A stretch of DNA of 64,000 nt from Neorhodopirellula pilleata (GCF_007859915.1 NZ_SJPM01000016.1:1-64000), one strand, 5' to 3'; counted from the first letter of the stretch, positions 15,874 to 25,609 are shown. Program-made: numbers and translations. The notes: generated from the sequence alone by a model not told the origin.

Positions 15874-18126
15874 TCACTGACTGCGTTGGCGTAGCAATCT
15901 TTCGATGACGGAAAAATCCACTGGTTTGACGACGTGATCGTCGAAACCCGCTTGGATCGCTTTTTCCCGATCCGTCGGCTGACCAAACCCCGTCATCGCT
16001 ACCAAGTACAAGTCGCTGAACGCGGGTGTCGCGCGGATATACTTCGCCAACTCATAGCCGTTCATGCCCGGCATCGAGATGTCGGAGAACACGATCTGCG
16101 GGTCAAACGTCTTCATTGCGTCGACCGCCAATAAACCGTTCACTGCCGTTTGAACCGTTTGCCCCAGACTCTTTAGAAGTCGTTCCATCACAAACGTGAT
16201 GGAACGCGAATCGTCAACCACCAACACGCGAAAACTCTTGATGACCGTCACCGTATCAACGAAAACTTCTGTCGTGGTCTGGACTTCCGCCGCGTCCACC
16301 ACCGGCAAACGCACCGTGAATTGACTGCCCCTTCCGACCCCTTCGCTAAAGACCGCGACGCTTCCTCCGTGCATCTCGATGAAGTTCTTGACCAGCGTCA
16401 ATCCGATGCCCAGACCTGACGAACCCCGTTCGACTGACTCGGCCAACTGAGAGAACATCTTGAACACTTCGTCCTGTTCCGCCTCGGCGATCCCAATGCC
16501 CTCGTCGCTGACAATCATTTCTGCGAGGGAACCATCTTCGAGACCGTCGACACGGTTGACCTGCAATGTGATTGGCGTATTTTCTGGCGAGTACTTCGAC
16601 GCGTTATTGAGTAGGTTAGAAATCACTTGGGAAATGCGAGCCGGGTCGGCCAGCATGTAAAGGTCACCGACATTCCATTGAAGCGAGAATCGTTGCCCGT
16701 TTCCGGCCATCAATCCGGCACTCGCCTCGACCGCGGAGTCGACGATCCCGCGCAACGGCACCCACTCGCGTCTCAATTCCACCTTTCCGCGGCTGATCCG
16801 CGATACGTCCATCAGGTCATCAATCAGCCTTGCCATCTGTTCGACTTGACGTTCCATCACGTCCAACAATTCCTGCACGTCCTGATTCAACTTCGAACGG
16901 CTCAGCAACTGAACGGTGTTCTTGATCGGCGACAGGGGATTGCGCAGCTCGTGAGCCAACGTCGCCAAGAACATCGTCTTGTTGCGGTCCGCTTCAGACA
17001 GTTCCGCCGCCAACGCCTTGAGTTCTTCTTCGGCCAACTTGCGATCCGTCAGATTACGCAGCACCTTGTTGAACCCGAGCAATTTGCCGGCGTCATCAAA
17101 CACCGCCGTTGTGATTCCCGACGCCCAGAACGCTTGACCGCCTTTGCGTTTCATCCAGCGATCATCGTTCGCTTCGCCTTCCTTCTTGGCAATCACAAAC
17201 TCACCCTGTGCGGTCCCATCAGCAACCGATTCCGGCAGGAAGATCGCTTCGAGAATGTCTCGACCAAGGAATTCCTCCTCCGTGTAGCCAAGCACTTGCT
17301 CGACGCCCCGATTCCAACTGGCGGCCTTCAAATCGGGACCGATCAGAAAAATCGCGTAATCGCTGACTTGTTCCACAAAGTCCGCCAACTGTCGATCACT
17401 GACCAGCTTGTTGGCGCGCGCCTCATCGGCTCGTTTGCGTTGATCCGAAATCTCCGCAGCGGCTTGTTCGGTGCGCCGACGATTCCGCTGAATGATCGCG
17501 ATGATACCGCCAACAAGCGCCAAACCGACCAACGTCGAAAGCATCGTCGTGGTCACAAAGTTTTGATTCAGCTCCGCAGCCTCGCTCTCACGAGATCGCA
17601 ATAGCTCGCGTTCCTCGCTACCGAACTGCGAAACCAATTCACGCAGTTGATCCATCAGCCGTTTGCCCTCGGCCACAGCGACCATGACTTCCTGCTGGGT
17701 TAACTCTCCGTCCCTACGATCAGCGACCATCATTGCCAGTTGAGCGAGCGCCGCCTCGCCCGCCGCTTTTAGCTTTGGCAAGAGCATCTGTTGCGACGAC
17801 CCGTCTTCGGTCAGCCGATCGACGGCTTCCAGTTCAACAGCGACTGCGGCGATACCGGATTCATATGGCTCCAGAAACGACTCGTCACCGGTCAGCAAAA
17901 AACCTCGTCCACCGGTCTCCGCATCAATCAACGATGCTTGATACGACTCGACATGAAAAAGCACTTGGTGAGTGTGAGAGACCCACCGGTCATACTTGCG
18001 CAACCGCTGCGAATTGGCGTACGAGATCCACCCGTTCGCGATTAAAACGATAATGACAACCGAAATCGCCAGCGGCTCCAGGCCACGTTGCGAATCGTTG
18101 CGTATCGGCTCAGACATCTCATTCAT
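15874..18126 (-). CDS. CHASE3-PAS hybrid histidine kinase with one receiver
   Basis: A 750-residue membrane sensor. Order: TM (about 20-36), CHASE3-type periplasmic domain (about 40-180), TM (about 188-208), PAS (about 240-365), HisKA with His392 in LAHELRNPLS, an HATPase with NLLNNASKY, DEGIGIAE and GSSGLGIGL, then a receiver with Asp682 (FSDISMPGMNGYE) and the KPVD lysine. The start ATG at 18126 overlaps the SDR stop as ATGA, so the two are translationally coupled. It shares architecture with the kinase at 5128-7788 but has one receiver. No cognate regulator is adjacent. Confidence 0.92.
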   Translation of the reverse strand: MNEMSEPIRNDSQRGLEPLAISVVIIVLIANGWISYANSQRLRKYDRWVSHTHQVLFHVESYQASLIDAETGGRGFLLTGDESFLEPYESGIAAVAVELEAVDRLTEDGSSQQMLLPKLKAAGEAALAQLAMMVADRRDGELTQQEVMVAVAEGKRLMDQLRELVSQFGSEERELLRSRESEAAELNQNFVTTTMLSTLVGLALVGGIIAIIQRNRRRTEQAAAEISDQRKRADEARANKLVSDRQLADFVEQVSDYAIFLIGPDLKAASWNRGVEQVLGYTEEEFLGRDILEAIFLPESVADGTAQGEFVIAKKEGEANDDRWMKRKGGQAFWASGITTAVFDDAGKLLGFNKVLRNLTDRKLAEEELKALAAELSEADRNKTMFLATLAHELRNPLSPIKNTVQLLSRSKLNQDVQELLDVMERQVEQMARLIDDLMDVSRISRGKVELRREWVPLRGIVDSAVEASAGLMAGNGQRFSLQWNVGDLYMLADPARISQVISNLLNNASKYSPENTPITLQVNRVDGLEDGSLAEMIVSDEGIGIAEAEQDEVFKMFSQLAESVERGSSGLGIGLTLVKNFIEMHGGSVAVFSEGVGRGSQFTVRLPVVDAAEVQTTTEVFVDTVTVIKSFRVLVVDDSRSITFVMERLLKSLGQTVQTAVNGLLAVDAMKTFDPQIVFSDISMPGMNGYELAKYIRATPAFSDLYLVAMTGFGQPTDREKAIQAGFDDHVVKPVDFSVIERLLRQRSQ

Positions 18127-18911
18127 GTCGTTTCGCGACCGGATGGATTTTGCAGTCGTCCCACGAGCTTGCGGGTTGCGATTCGCGGCAGAAACGAGGT
18201 GGAAGTTACCATCAGTCGGTTTTTCCAGCCCGGGATCACGACGTCCTGGTTCTTGCGATAGCCGTCGTAGCCCGCCTTGGCGACTTCCGCGACCGGCATC
18301 GCGCCCGACGCAAACATTGCCAGGTCACCCATCCCGGAATCTTCGCCGAACCCGGTCGATGTGGGGCCTGGAGCCAGCAACGTGATATGCAGCGGTGTGT
18401 TAATCAGTTCTTCTCGCAAGGCTTCCGTGAACGACAACACATACGCCTTCGTCGCGTAGTAAACCGCCATGTGCGGGCCGGCTTGATAAGCGGCGATCGA
18501 GCCAACGTTGAGGATTCCACCACGCCCGCGCAGAATCATCTCGGGTAACAACAAACGAGACAGCATCGTGAGTGCTACCACATTCACCTGCAACATGTCC
18601 ACTTGCCGATCGACTGGCAGTTCAGCGAAATCGCCCAACGCACCAAAACCTGCGTTATTGACCAAATGATCGACCAACAAATTTTCTCCACGAAGTCGCT
18701 GCACTAATCGTTCGCACGCCTCGTGCTTTGACAGATCAGCGGCCATCACGGTCGCTCGCACACCATGCTTCGCCTCCAGCGTGCTGGCAAGTTCACGAAG
18801 TTTCTCTTCGCCACGAGCCACCAAAACAAGATCGTCACCGCCCGCTGCAAACAACCGAGCTAGTTCCGCCCCAATTCCCGATGAAGCGCCCGTGATCAGA
18901 GTTGTTGACAT
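18123..18911 (-). CDS. Short-chain dehydrogenase/reductase
   Basis: A 262-residue SDR of the classical type. The Rossmann motif TGASSGIG, the NNAG motif and the active-site YYATKAY (Tyr-x-x-x-Lys) are intact, so NAD(P)H-dependent oxidoreduction of an alcohol/ketone is expected in the cytoplasm. The start is the ATG at 18911, opening MSTTLITGASSG; the longer open frame upstream has no similarity. The gene ends in an ATGA overlap with the hybrid kinase, an unusual pairing. The substrate is unknown. Confidence 0.9.
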   Translation of the reverse strand: MSTTLITGASSGIGAELARLFAAGGDDLVLVARGEEKLRELASTLEAKHGVRATVMAADLSKHEACERLVQRLRGENLLVDHLVNNAGFGALGDFAELPVDRQVDMLQVNVVALTMLSRLLLPEMILRGRGGILNVGSIAAYQAGPHMAVYYATKAYVLSFTEALREELINTPLHITLLAPGPTSTGFGEDSGMGDLAMFASGAMPVAEVAKAGYDGYRKNQDVVIPGWKNRLMVTSTSFLPRIATRKLVGRLQNPSGRETT

Positions 18912-19078
18912 GCGTGATTTCTCAAGTGAGTTGTTGTATTGGTTGATTGAATAGGAACACAGAGGCAACTGCTGTGCCGCGGGGAAGCGCAGCGACTGGC
19001 ACATCCTTTGCTTCGTCTCCAAGTCCGCTGATCGTGGACGTTCACGATCGTACCAATTCAATCACGGAGACTGAAACC

Positions 19079-19552
19079 ATGGCACTCGAAACCAAATCCA
19101 ATCTGTCCGACGAAACGCTCACCAAGATGCAGAAGCTGATCCGAGCCAACATTGATTCCTACAATGGCTTCCACGAATCGGCCGAAGAGATTGCCGACGC
19201 CAAGTTGAAAACGCTCTTCAAGCAAATTGGCGACGAGCGTTCCGCCATGGCGACCGAGCTACAAACCCTCGTCGAATTCAATGGTGAAGAAGCCGAAGAC
19301 GATGGCAGCGTCGCCGCGAAAACGCACCGCATTTGGATCAACATCCGCTCCAAGCTCAACGGCGGCGACCCCTACGTCATTCTGATCGAGGCCGAAAGAG
19401 GCGAGGACCACATCAAAGCCGCCTACGAAGACATTCTGAAAGAAACAGCCGGCAGTGCCGTCAACGACGTCCTCACAGCCCAATACGCGAAAGTCAAAGC
19501 CGGCCACGACAAGGTTCGAGACCTTCGCGACGCCTACAAAGCAGCTCAATAA
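19079..19552 (+). CDS. DUF2383 (PA2169-type) four-helix-bundle protein
   Basis: A 157-residue soluble protein, almost wholly helical, matching the PA2169/DUF2383 ferritin-like group in length and pattern (NIDSYNGFHESAEEI, IGDERSAMATELQTLV, EDHIKAAYEDIL). No metal site has been firmly shown for the family; the helices contain spaced Glu and His residues that would allow one. GGAG lies about nine bases before the ATG at 19079. It is transcribed divergently from the SDR gene. A hairpin with a T run at 19755-19781 probably ends its transcript. Confidence 0.85.
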   Translation: MALETKSNLSDETLTKMQKLIRANIDSYNGFHESAEEIADAKLKTLFKQIGDERSAMATELQTLVEFNGEEAEDDGSVAAKTHRIWINIRSKLNGGDPYVILIEAERGEDHIKAAYEDILKETAGSAVNDVLTAQYAKVKAGHDKVRDLRDAYKAAQ

Positions 19553-19754
19553 TAGACGATTGGCCTCCCGCACTACGCACGCGGACGCACGATGTCCCGC
19601 CGAATACTCGAGGTAACCCACGACCTCGGGCTGCTCGTTTAGAGCGCTGGGAACGACTAAAGTGCGGTAGCACCCGTCATACCCTACGCGGAGTCGCCAG
19701 CATCACAATTGCAAGTATAGACAACTAACGAAAACGGTTGCTTCCGCTGTACTC

Positions 19755-19781
19755 AAAAAGCCTGCAAATTGTGGGCTTTTT
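19755..19781 (+). terminator. Intrinsic terminator
   Basis: AAAAAGCC and GGCTTTTT form the arms around TGCAAATTGTG, followed by further T residues. It is about 200 bases after the DUF2383 stop. Because the A run also precedes the stem, it could work in both directions, including for the island on the minus strand. Confidence 0.7.
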
Positions 19782-19819
19782 TCATTTCTTGTGAAAAGTG
19801 GGCATCGACCGTTGAAGTG

Positions 19820-19842
19820 CATTTCACAGGATTTCACAGGAA
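19820..19842. repeat. Tandem ATTTCACAGG repeat
   Basis: Two copies of ATTTCACAGG lie side by side just outside the 3' end of the integrase remnant. They could be a recombinase arm or core site, or chance. Confidence 0.4.
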
Positions 19843-19849
19843 AGTGAAT

Positions 19850-20266
19850 TTAGCCAGTCTCTTGGCTTAGAAGATCGATTTGCTTGGCAAGCTGAGATAC
19901 CTTCTCCCAATCGAGCTTCATTCTCGCTAAGTCCAGTTCTTCGAGGAGCCGTTCACGCTCCGAATCGTCGTCGCCGTAGCGAACGGCGACCTCTTGGGTC
20001 AGGCTCGCCCGGATTCGGCGGTACGTTCGGTTGCTTTTTCGCCAAAGCTCTTCATCGAACTCTTGTGCGTAACTTGCCTCCATGACACCGGACGTGATGC
20101 TGGCGTCCTTGGCCACATCGGATATTTGGTGTTCGCCCGACAAAGCGAGTTGCAAACCCGTCTTGCGAAAGACATGAAGGTACGCCGAACCTTTTGGACT
20201 GTCCTTCGACCATTCGGCTACGGATTTTGGTGCGATGGCTGCAAGATCAGCGGATATCTTTGGCAA
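19850..20266 (-). pseudogene. C-terminal remnant of a tyrosine recombinase/integrase
   Basis: About 138 codons resembling the C-terminal catalytic half of planctomycete site-specific integrases. An H-x-x-R box (LHVFRKTGLQLA) is followed by ITSGVMEASYAQEF with the presumptive nucleophilic Tyr, then SNRTYRRIRASL. The N-terminal DNA-binding domain and the first catalytic Arg are missing, and there is no ATG, only a TTG at 20266. The fragment is in frame with, and directly behind, the TGA of the ankyrin-kelch gene (20284-20282). A decayed integrase marking an island edge is the best reading. Direct repeats ATTTCACAGG lie just beyond its stop. Confidence 0.65.
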
Positions 20267-20281
20267 TGCACCTGAAGAGGA

Positions 20282-21976
20282 TCAAGCACGAGTCCAGACC
20301 CTGCTCGACAGATCCAGAGTGAACACGTTTTCATTATCCACGTGCTCCTCTTCACCTTTCACTTCAAGACAGATCTTTCCACCCGAAATTACAAGCAAGC
20401 CCGAATCATCGAAGCAAGCTTTGTGTTCGTAGATCCAGCCGGGCTTGTCTCGAGTTGATGCGACTGACTCAATCTTCCACGTCTCACAGTTCAATCGGTA
20501 AATCGGCGTTGTTCCGAATTGCCTTGAGCCGCTGTAGCCCAAGCCGCCAACGACATAGATGAACCCGTCAAGATACGTCGCTGAGTGGAAGTCGGTTGGA
20601 GGAAACACTTTCTCGGGATAGCCCATGATTTGAAACTGCCCATCTTGCTCGTGAATGAGCACGTCGTTGTAGATGCAGAAGTCGGGATCGTAGAAGTCTT
20701 CATGCTCACCGCCAATCTGGACGAACCGTCCATCAGGAAGTTCCGTGAACGAGACGCCGAACCGACTGTAGCACCATGTCGCTTGCGACATATTCTTAAC
20801 GTCGTTGAACTGGTCTTTCGCCTGATACGCAGAGATCCCTGCTCGTACCATCTCATGCCAAAACGGAATGTCCATCACCTCTGGGTTTGACTTGCCAAAC
20901 CTCGGGCGACAACCTGACTTGTATTCTTTCTTCGTGACGTTCAGCGATTCGACACTTTGCAATCCAAGCAGCGTTCGTTTTAGCTCGGTGCTGATTTCGG
21001 ATATGTCCGCCCCGGCTCCGACAAGCAGACGCATTACGCCTTCAGTTGAGGCCATCGACATCGTGCTGTCACTGTATTCGTTCTTCCGATTCGATAGGGC
21101 ACCAGCTTCGAGCAGCAATCGAACGCAATCCGTTTTGCCCGCCTGTGCGGCGAGCATCAGGGCTGTGTTCGATGCACCGTCAACGGCTTCAATATCTGCC
21201 CCAACGTCCAACAGCCACGAGAGCATTTCAACATTGCCTTTTTCGGCAGTGATCGCCAGAGCAGCCGAACCCATGCGTTCTCGGTCCTTGAGATCGGCCC
21301 CAGCTTCAAGAATCAGTTTTGCCTTGGCAATATCTCCGGTCACGCAAGCCAGCAGCCACGGTGTTCGTTCCCAGCGATCACGCTCATCAAGCCGATGGTC
21401 CTTCTCCAAAAGCAGCGTCTGAACCTCATCGACGGTTCCGAGGGCAATGGCCTGCATTAGCTTCGTCCACTGAAGCGGTGACGGATCAGCCTCTGCGTCG
21501 AGCAACGCACTTACAGCGTCGAAACGACCAAAGTGTGCAGAGACGCTCAATGGTGATTCACCATATCCGGTTTCGCAATCAGTCTCGGCTCCAAGTTTCA
21601 CCAATAGCTCGATCATCGGCACCAGTCGCTCATCGTCGAACAGCTTGTACATGATGTTGATGAGAACCGTGTACCCGCTCTCCGTTGTGTGCCGGACATT
21701 GGCCCCAGCTTCAGCGAGAAGCTGGACTTTCCTCATGCTTCCCGAGCAAGCTGCTATTCCGAGCGGATACTCTTTCGATTCACCAACGGCAGCGTTTACA
21801 TTTGCTCCCGATTCAATGAGCAGCCGTAGCATGGACTCGTCGGCAGTCTGGCTACTAGCTGCGCACGCCAAAGGTGTGAAGCCACGCTCATCTCTGGCAT
21901 CAACGGATGTGCCTTTGGCGAGTTCATCTCGTATCGCTTTCAGGTCGCCAAGGTTAGCGAACTTGTGAATGTTCAT
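20282..21976 (-). CDS. Ankyrin-repeat protein with C-terminal kelch-like propeller
   Basis: A 564-residue protein without a signal peptide. Residues about 1-320 contain around nine ankyrin repeats (GFTPLACAASS, SALAITAEKGNVEMLSWLLD, NTALMLAAQAGKTDCVRLLL). Residues about 390-564 have kelch-like blades (SATYLDGFIYVVGGLGYSG, PIYRLNCETWKIE, LLVISGGKICLEV, FTLDLSSRVW). Both parts are protein-interaction scaffolds; no catalytic motif is seen. It follows the HEAT-like gene by 64 bases on the same strand, at the end of the RNA-repair gene block. It may be island cargo rather than part of the repair system. The ATG at 21976 is the natural start. Confidence 0.85.
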   Translation of the reverse strand: MNIHKFANLGDLKAIRDELAKGTSVDARDERGFTPLACAASSQTADESMLRLLIESGANVNAAVGESKEYPLGIAACSGSMRKVQLLAEAGANVRHTTESGYTVLINIMYKLFDDERLVPMIELLVKLGAETDCETGYGESPLSVSAHFGRFDAVSALLDAEADPSPLQWTKLMQAIALGTVDEVQTLLLEKDHRLDERDRWERTPWLLACVTGDIAKAKLILEAGADLKDRERMGSAALAITAEKGNVEMLSWLLDVGADIEAVDGASNTALMLAAQAGKTDCVRLLLEAGALSNRKNEYSDSTMSMASTEGVMRLLVGAGADISEISTELKRTLLGLQSVESLNVTKKEYKSGCRPRFGKSNPEVMDIPFWHEMVRAGISAYQAKDQFNDVKNMSQATWCYSRFGVSFTELPDGRFVQIGGEHEDFYDPDFCIYNDVLIHEQDGQFQIMGYPEKVFPPTDFHSATYLDGFIYVVGGLGYSGSRQFGTTPIYRLNCETWKIESVASTRDKPGWIYEHKACFDDSGLLVISGGKICLEVKGEEEHVDNENVFTLDLSSRVWTRA

Positions 21977-22040
21977 TGTTGAGATGCGTATTCTCCGGGA
22001 AGTTGAGCCGTTCTGCCGTCTGTGTGGCTATGAGACAAGC

Positions 22041-23663
22041 TCAAACTGAAAAGCCGTAACTCGATAGATACGAGCGCAGGTCGAGGATGACGGAATTCGC
22101 AAGATCGTTTGCGGATTCATCGATTGCTGTTTGGATCTGTTTCTTCTGTTCGCTGGATGGTTGCGTGAACACACGATTCATGCAGAAAGAAGCGTCGATA
22201 AGAGATCTTGAGTAGTCCGCAACTAAGGCGTCTTCGTTTGCAGCCGCACGAATCAAGAAACTCAATGCAGGCCATCTTCCCAAGCCGAGCAACAAGTGAA
22301 GGATTGCCTTCTTGCCAGCCAAGTTTTTGCAATCGTCAATCAGACCAAACAAGTGTTCGGGATTTAGTTGGTTTCTCGTTGTCGAAAGTTGCTGGTGAGC
22401 CGCTCTGACGACCCTTGCGCTTTCATCGAGCAACGATTGCTGAATACGGCCTACGTCGGATTTTCTGTCAAACCGACCAAGTCCACGAACCGCTTCTGCT
22501 CGTCTACTTGCGTAAGGTGACGCTAGGCACTGAAAGAACAGCGCAATGTCTTTTTCGTCTCCACTCTCTACGAGCCCCGACAAGGCCGGAAGGCTGTTCG
22601 GAAAACGAGAAAGATGCTTTCGGTAAATTGACGCTACATCACACCCATCTTTCTTCAGGTAAAACATCGCCGTCTCTCTTAGAGAGCGGCTTTTGTCGAA
22701 CAGTCCCCGTTTCCAGATACCAGTGCTCATGGCAGGAGATGAAGCGGCGCTCAATTCGTATGCTTCAAGGCGAACTGGAATGAACTTGTCAGAAAGAAAT
22801 CGTTCCGCAATTTCCGTGCATACATCGGCTGGCAGGCAGTCGCTCGCTCGCCGCAGGCATTTGGAGCGAACCACACCGTCATGCGAAGAAACACCGAATT
22901 GGACTACATCAGCCAGATGATCGCCATCACGACAAAGCAGAAGCCCGATGAGCTTGCGGCCAGTTTGCTTTCCACAGGAATTCACAGCCTCGTTCACATG
23001 CTCACGGTGCTGTGGGGCAATCAACAGGTCAATGTAAAGCGAGACTATCTTGCTGAGGTCCCTTCGCTTGCATTCAAGCAGATGCATCAGCAGATCCGAT
23101 TCGCTGACAAAGCTGACGAGATTATCGCCTGTCAGACGATCACAAATTGCCGATTGAGCGGTTTCAGATATCGAATCAACCCAGTCGTTCTGACGAAGGA
23201 GCAGAAACCGAATCTCCTCGCCGGAATCAACATCTGATAGGAAACGGACTGCAATTTGACGGACGTATCCATTCTTGTGGAGGCTCAGCAGACTCCCAAC
23301 TGCAATGTCGCTGGTTTTCTTTAGATACGCTTCGACTTGCCTAGGCTTGATTCTGTCCCGTCGTTCATAGACGTACCCGTAGAAGTAACCGCCGAGAAAT
23401 TCACTCAATCGAATCAACTCGATCGTCGGAACGAGATTAAGCAGCTTGGCAATCCCAGACGATGCTGCGTTGTGAATCGTCTCGCTTGATGAAAAGAGTC
23501 CACTAGCCACTGACGGTATCGCAGCGGGCTCGTCTGTTGCTGAGAGTCGCTCAATAAGTGTGCAGATCTTCTTTGCACCGCCCAACAGAGGCGGTTTATG
23601 CAAAAGGTTGCGAAGGATTTGCGCATCCTTTTCGGCGGACGCTGATAACTTCCAGATTGACAT
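22041..23663 (-). CDS. HEAT-like alpha-helical repeat protein
   Basis: A 540-residue protein with no signal peptide or catalytic motif. It has many degenerate HEAT-type helix pairs, for example SPYASRRAEAVRGLGRFD, SLLDESARVVRAAHQQL and LHKNGYVRQIAVRFLSDVD. Sampled base composition looks lower in G+C than the kinase genes. It begins 91 bases after HD-Pnk and precedes the ankyrin-kelch gene by 64, so it may be the fifth gene of the repair operon. A scaffold or recognition role is possible but not shown. No named family is recognised. Confidence 0.8.
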   Translation of the reverse strand: MSIWKLSASAEKDAQILRNLLHKPPLLGGAKKICTLIERLSATDEPAAIPSVASGLFSSSETIHNAASSGIAKLLNLVPTIELIRLSEFLGGYFYGYVYERRDRIKPRQVEAYLKKTSDIAVGSLLSLHKNGYVRQIAVRFLSDVDSGEEIRFLLLRQNDWVDSISETAQSAICDRLTGDNLVSFVSESDLLMHLLECKRRDLSKIVSLYIDLLIAPQHREHVNEAVNSCGKQTGRKLIGLLLCRDGDHLADVVQFGVSSHDGVVRSKCLRRASDCLPADVCTEIAERFLSDKFIPVRLEAYELSAASSPAMSTGIWKRGLFDKSRSLRETAMFYLKKDGCDVASIYRKHLSRFPNSLPALSGLVESGDEKDIALFFQCLASPYASRRAEAVRGLGRFDRKSDVGRIQQSLLDESARVVRAAHQQLSTTRNQLNPEHLFGLIDDCKNLAGKKAILHLLLGLGRWPALSFLIRAAANEDALVADYSRSLIDASFCMNRVFTQPSSEQKKQIQTAIDESANDLANSVILDLRSYLSSYGFSV

Positions 23664-23753
23664 GCCCTCGGCCTTGTACTTTTACTTGACTCTTCCCTGA
23701 CAAATCGTACCTCATTAAGGTTCGATGAGCCTGAATCTACTTTCAGCCAATGG

Positions 23754-24869
23754 TCACTCTCCATTGCTGAGGATCAGCGTGTGACCTTCGGCCCATGTTG
23801 GTAGTTCGCACTTTGCAGCCAGTTTCTTGATGACTTGCTCGGGAACTGGGTTCTGACGGCTCTTGTTCTGCTTGAGCAAGTCTTTGAATAGTGGTTCCAC
23901 GTAGATCAGTTCGATGCGAGCGTTGTAGTCGGCACACAGGTCGATCCATCGTCCACGGGTCTGCTTCATCGTGTTTGTCGCATTGAACGCAAACGACGTT
24001 CCGGCTCGAAGGTGCTCACGGCATCGCTCACGAGCCAGTTGCACAACTTGGCCTTGATTGTCAGTGGGATCGACGTTGAGTTCGCCACGAATGTCGTCCA
24101 AGGCAACAACAGGTAGGTCACTGCGGTTTCGAGATAACCACGTATCCTTGCCGCTTCCGGGTAGGCCAACCATCACTGTTACCTGACAAGAAAACTCTTC
24201 GTGTGGCACATAGTGCAAATTTGGCTCACGCTGACGGAAGAACAGAAATCGAGCATGGGCGTAGGCAAATGAATACTGCTTGTCGTAGCAGGCCGACTCT
24301 TCCGAGAGCAGCTTCCAATAATTCAGATTCTCTTCAGGGCGAGTCATCGATTCGGTGCTTCGCCCACGAGTGTCCGCCAGAGCAAACAAATAGAGCAATC
24401 GGTTCTCGACAAGCCACGAAAGCCGCACGACTTCATGCGTCGGCTCGGTGCGTTCCAGCAAGAAGGCTGGCCTACCGTGGTATCGGACGAGGCGTGCAAT
24501 CTGCTCACGAGTTTCCAGATCGCATCCCAGATCACGCAGGACTCCACGAACGAGATGCTCACCCTTCACGGCATGGTTTGGCGAAGTGATGCGTCCTGTA
24601 TCGGGATCGACCCGAGAGGTCAGCGGTTTGGCGGCGTCATGGAACAGTGCTGTAAAGACCAGCACCGTTCTGTCGTGAGCGGATAGTTCAGGCCATTCCT
24701 CTAACTGCGTAAGCTGTTCACAAACCATCTTTGTGTGAGTCCAGACATCTCCCTCCGAATGCCACTCGGCATCCTGTGCGCAATCCGTCATCGCTCGACA
24801 CCACGGCTGGGTTTCAGCCCATGCCGTGATCTCGTCAAGCGATGCGATTTTGAGTTGCTTCCAATTCAT
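23754..24869 (-). CDS. HD-Pnk: fused HD phosphoesterase and polynucleotide kinase
   Basis: A 371-residue fusion. The N-terminal half is an HD domain: His45, the doublet His77-Asp78 in LFHDAAKP, and Asp166. The C-terminal half is a P-loop polynucleotide kinase with GLPGSGKDTW (Lys241), the aspartates of ALDDIRGE and the NATNT motif (296-300). This order matches the Runella slithyformis HD-Pnk family, where the HD domain removes 2',3'-cyclic or 3' phosphates and the kinase phosphorylates 5'-OH ends. It would therefore heal both sides of a break before sealing. The ATG at 24869 overlaps the ligase stop as ATGA. Confidence 0.88.
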   Translation of the reverse strand: MNWKQLKIASLDEITAWAETQPWCRAMTDCAQDAEWHSEGDVWTHTKMVCEQLTQLEEWPELSAHDRTVLVFTALFHDAAKPLTSRVDPDTGRITSPNHAVKGEHLVRGVLRDLGCDLETREQIARLVRYHGRPAFLLERTEPTHEVVRLSWLVENRLLYLFALADTRGRSTESMTRPEENLNYWKLLSEESACYDKQYSFAYAHARFLFFRQREPNLHYVPHEEFSCQVTVMVGLPGSGKDTWLSRNRSDLPVVALDDIRGELNVDPTDNQGQVVQLARERCREHLRAGTSFAFNATNTMKQTRGRWIDLCADYNARIELIYVEPLFKDLLKQNKSRQNPVPEQVIKKLAAKCELPTWAEGHTLILSNGE

Positions 24870-25609
24870 GACCAAATATCCACATCATCAGCAAGTTCAT
24901 TGGGCACCATCACCTGCTGCTGCCAGTGGGTGCTCTGCTTGATCTTCTCGACAAATTCTGGACGAACGAACTTAGCTCGCCCAGTCACCGATCCCTCCGC
25001 TTCCGTCCTGAAATAGAGACCTTCCATCAAGTTGTCCGTCTCATTGGTTTCGGGGTTTTCAAACTGACTGTCAAATTGCGACGGACCAATAAGCGTTTCC
25101 ATCTCTTTTCGTTTCAGGACGCCCATGTGCAAAACGGGAACCGTTTCAATCCCTGTATCTTCAAGCAGACTCAATCGCTGCTGGAGATCGAGAAATGCCT
25201 CCGCCTCTTTGTCATAGATGTCAAACTCGAAGAAGTAGTGTGTTAGTTCTCGGTAGAAGATCGAATGACGGGCGTAGGCCCATTCACCAAACAGGATGTA
25301 CCGTTGTTCGAGCCGCTCTTCCAAGACATTGTGTTTGACCACAGCCCATTGCTTAAACAAGTCGTACTGTGGATGCATTCCCTCAGTGATCAAGTGGCCT
25401 CGGCATTGCAGAACGATTTCACCGTCATCAGAGAAATGGATGCCGACGTTTGTTCCGTCGATCTTCTCTTCAACGATCAAGGATTCGTCAGCAATGAAAT
25501 CGTTCGATTCCGCTTCGCCTAGATGTTTGTCGTCTGCTGTCCCTTTCGATCCGAACAGATGCGGAGTGCGAGGGTACTTAACAAAACCGCCGTGTGAGGC
25601 ACCCATCAT
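24866..25609 (-). CDS. RNA ligase family protein (nucleotidyltransferase)
   Basis: A 247-residue ATP-dependent ligase-type nucleotidyltransferase. Motif I is EEKIDGTN with Lys49 as the AMP-accepting residue. A motif III-like FGEWAYARHSIFY, motif IV-like MEGLYFRTE and motif V-like GRAKFVRP follow. The length and lack of an OB fold fit the minimal Rnl/RNA_ligase family rather than DNA ligase. It would adenylylate itself and a 5'-phosphate RNA end, then join it to a 3'-OH. It overlaps Thg1 upstream (ATGA) and HD-Pnk downstream (ATGA), so the three are expected in similar amounts. A second Met (25606) is an alternative start. Confidence 0.88.
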   Translation of the reverse strand: MMGASHGGFVKYPRTPHLFGSKGTADDKHLGEAESNDFIADESLIVEEKIDGTNVGIHFSDDGEIVLQCRGHLITEGMHPQYDLFKQWAVVKHNVLEERLEQRYILFGEWAYARHSIFYRELTHYFFEFDIYDKEAEAFLDLQQRLSLLEDTGIETVPVLHMGVLKRKEMETLIGPSQFDSQFENPETNETDNLMEGLYFRTEAEGSVTGRAKFVRPEFVEKIKQSTHWQQQVMVPNELADDVDIWS

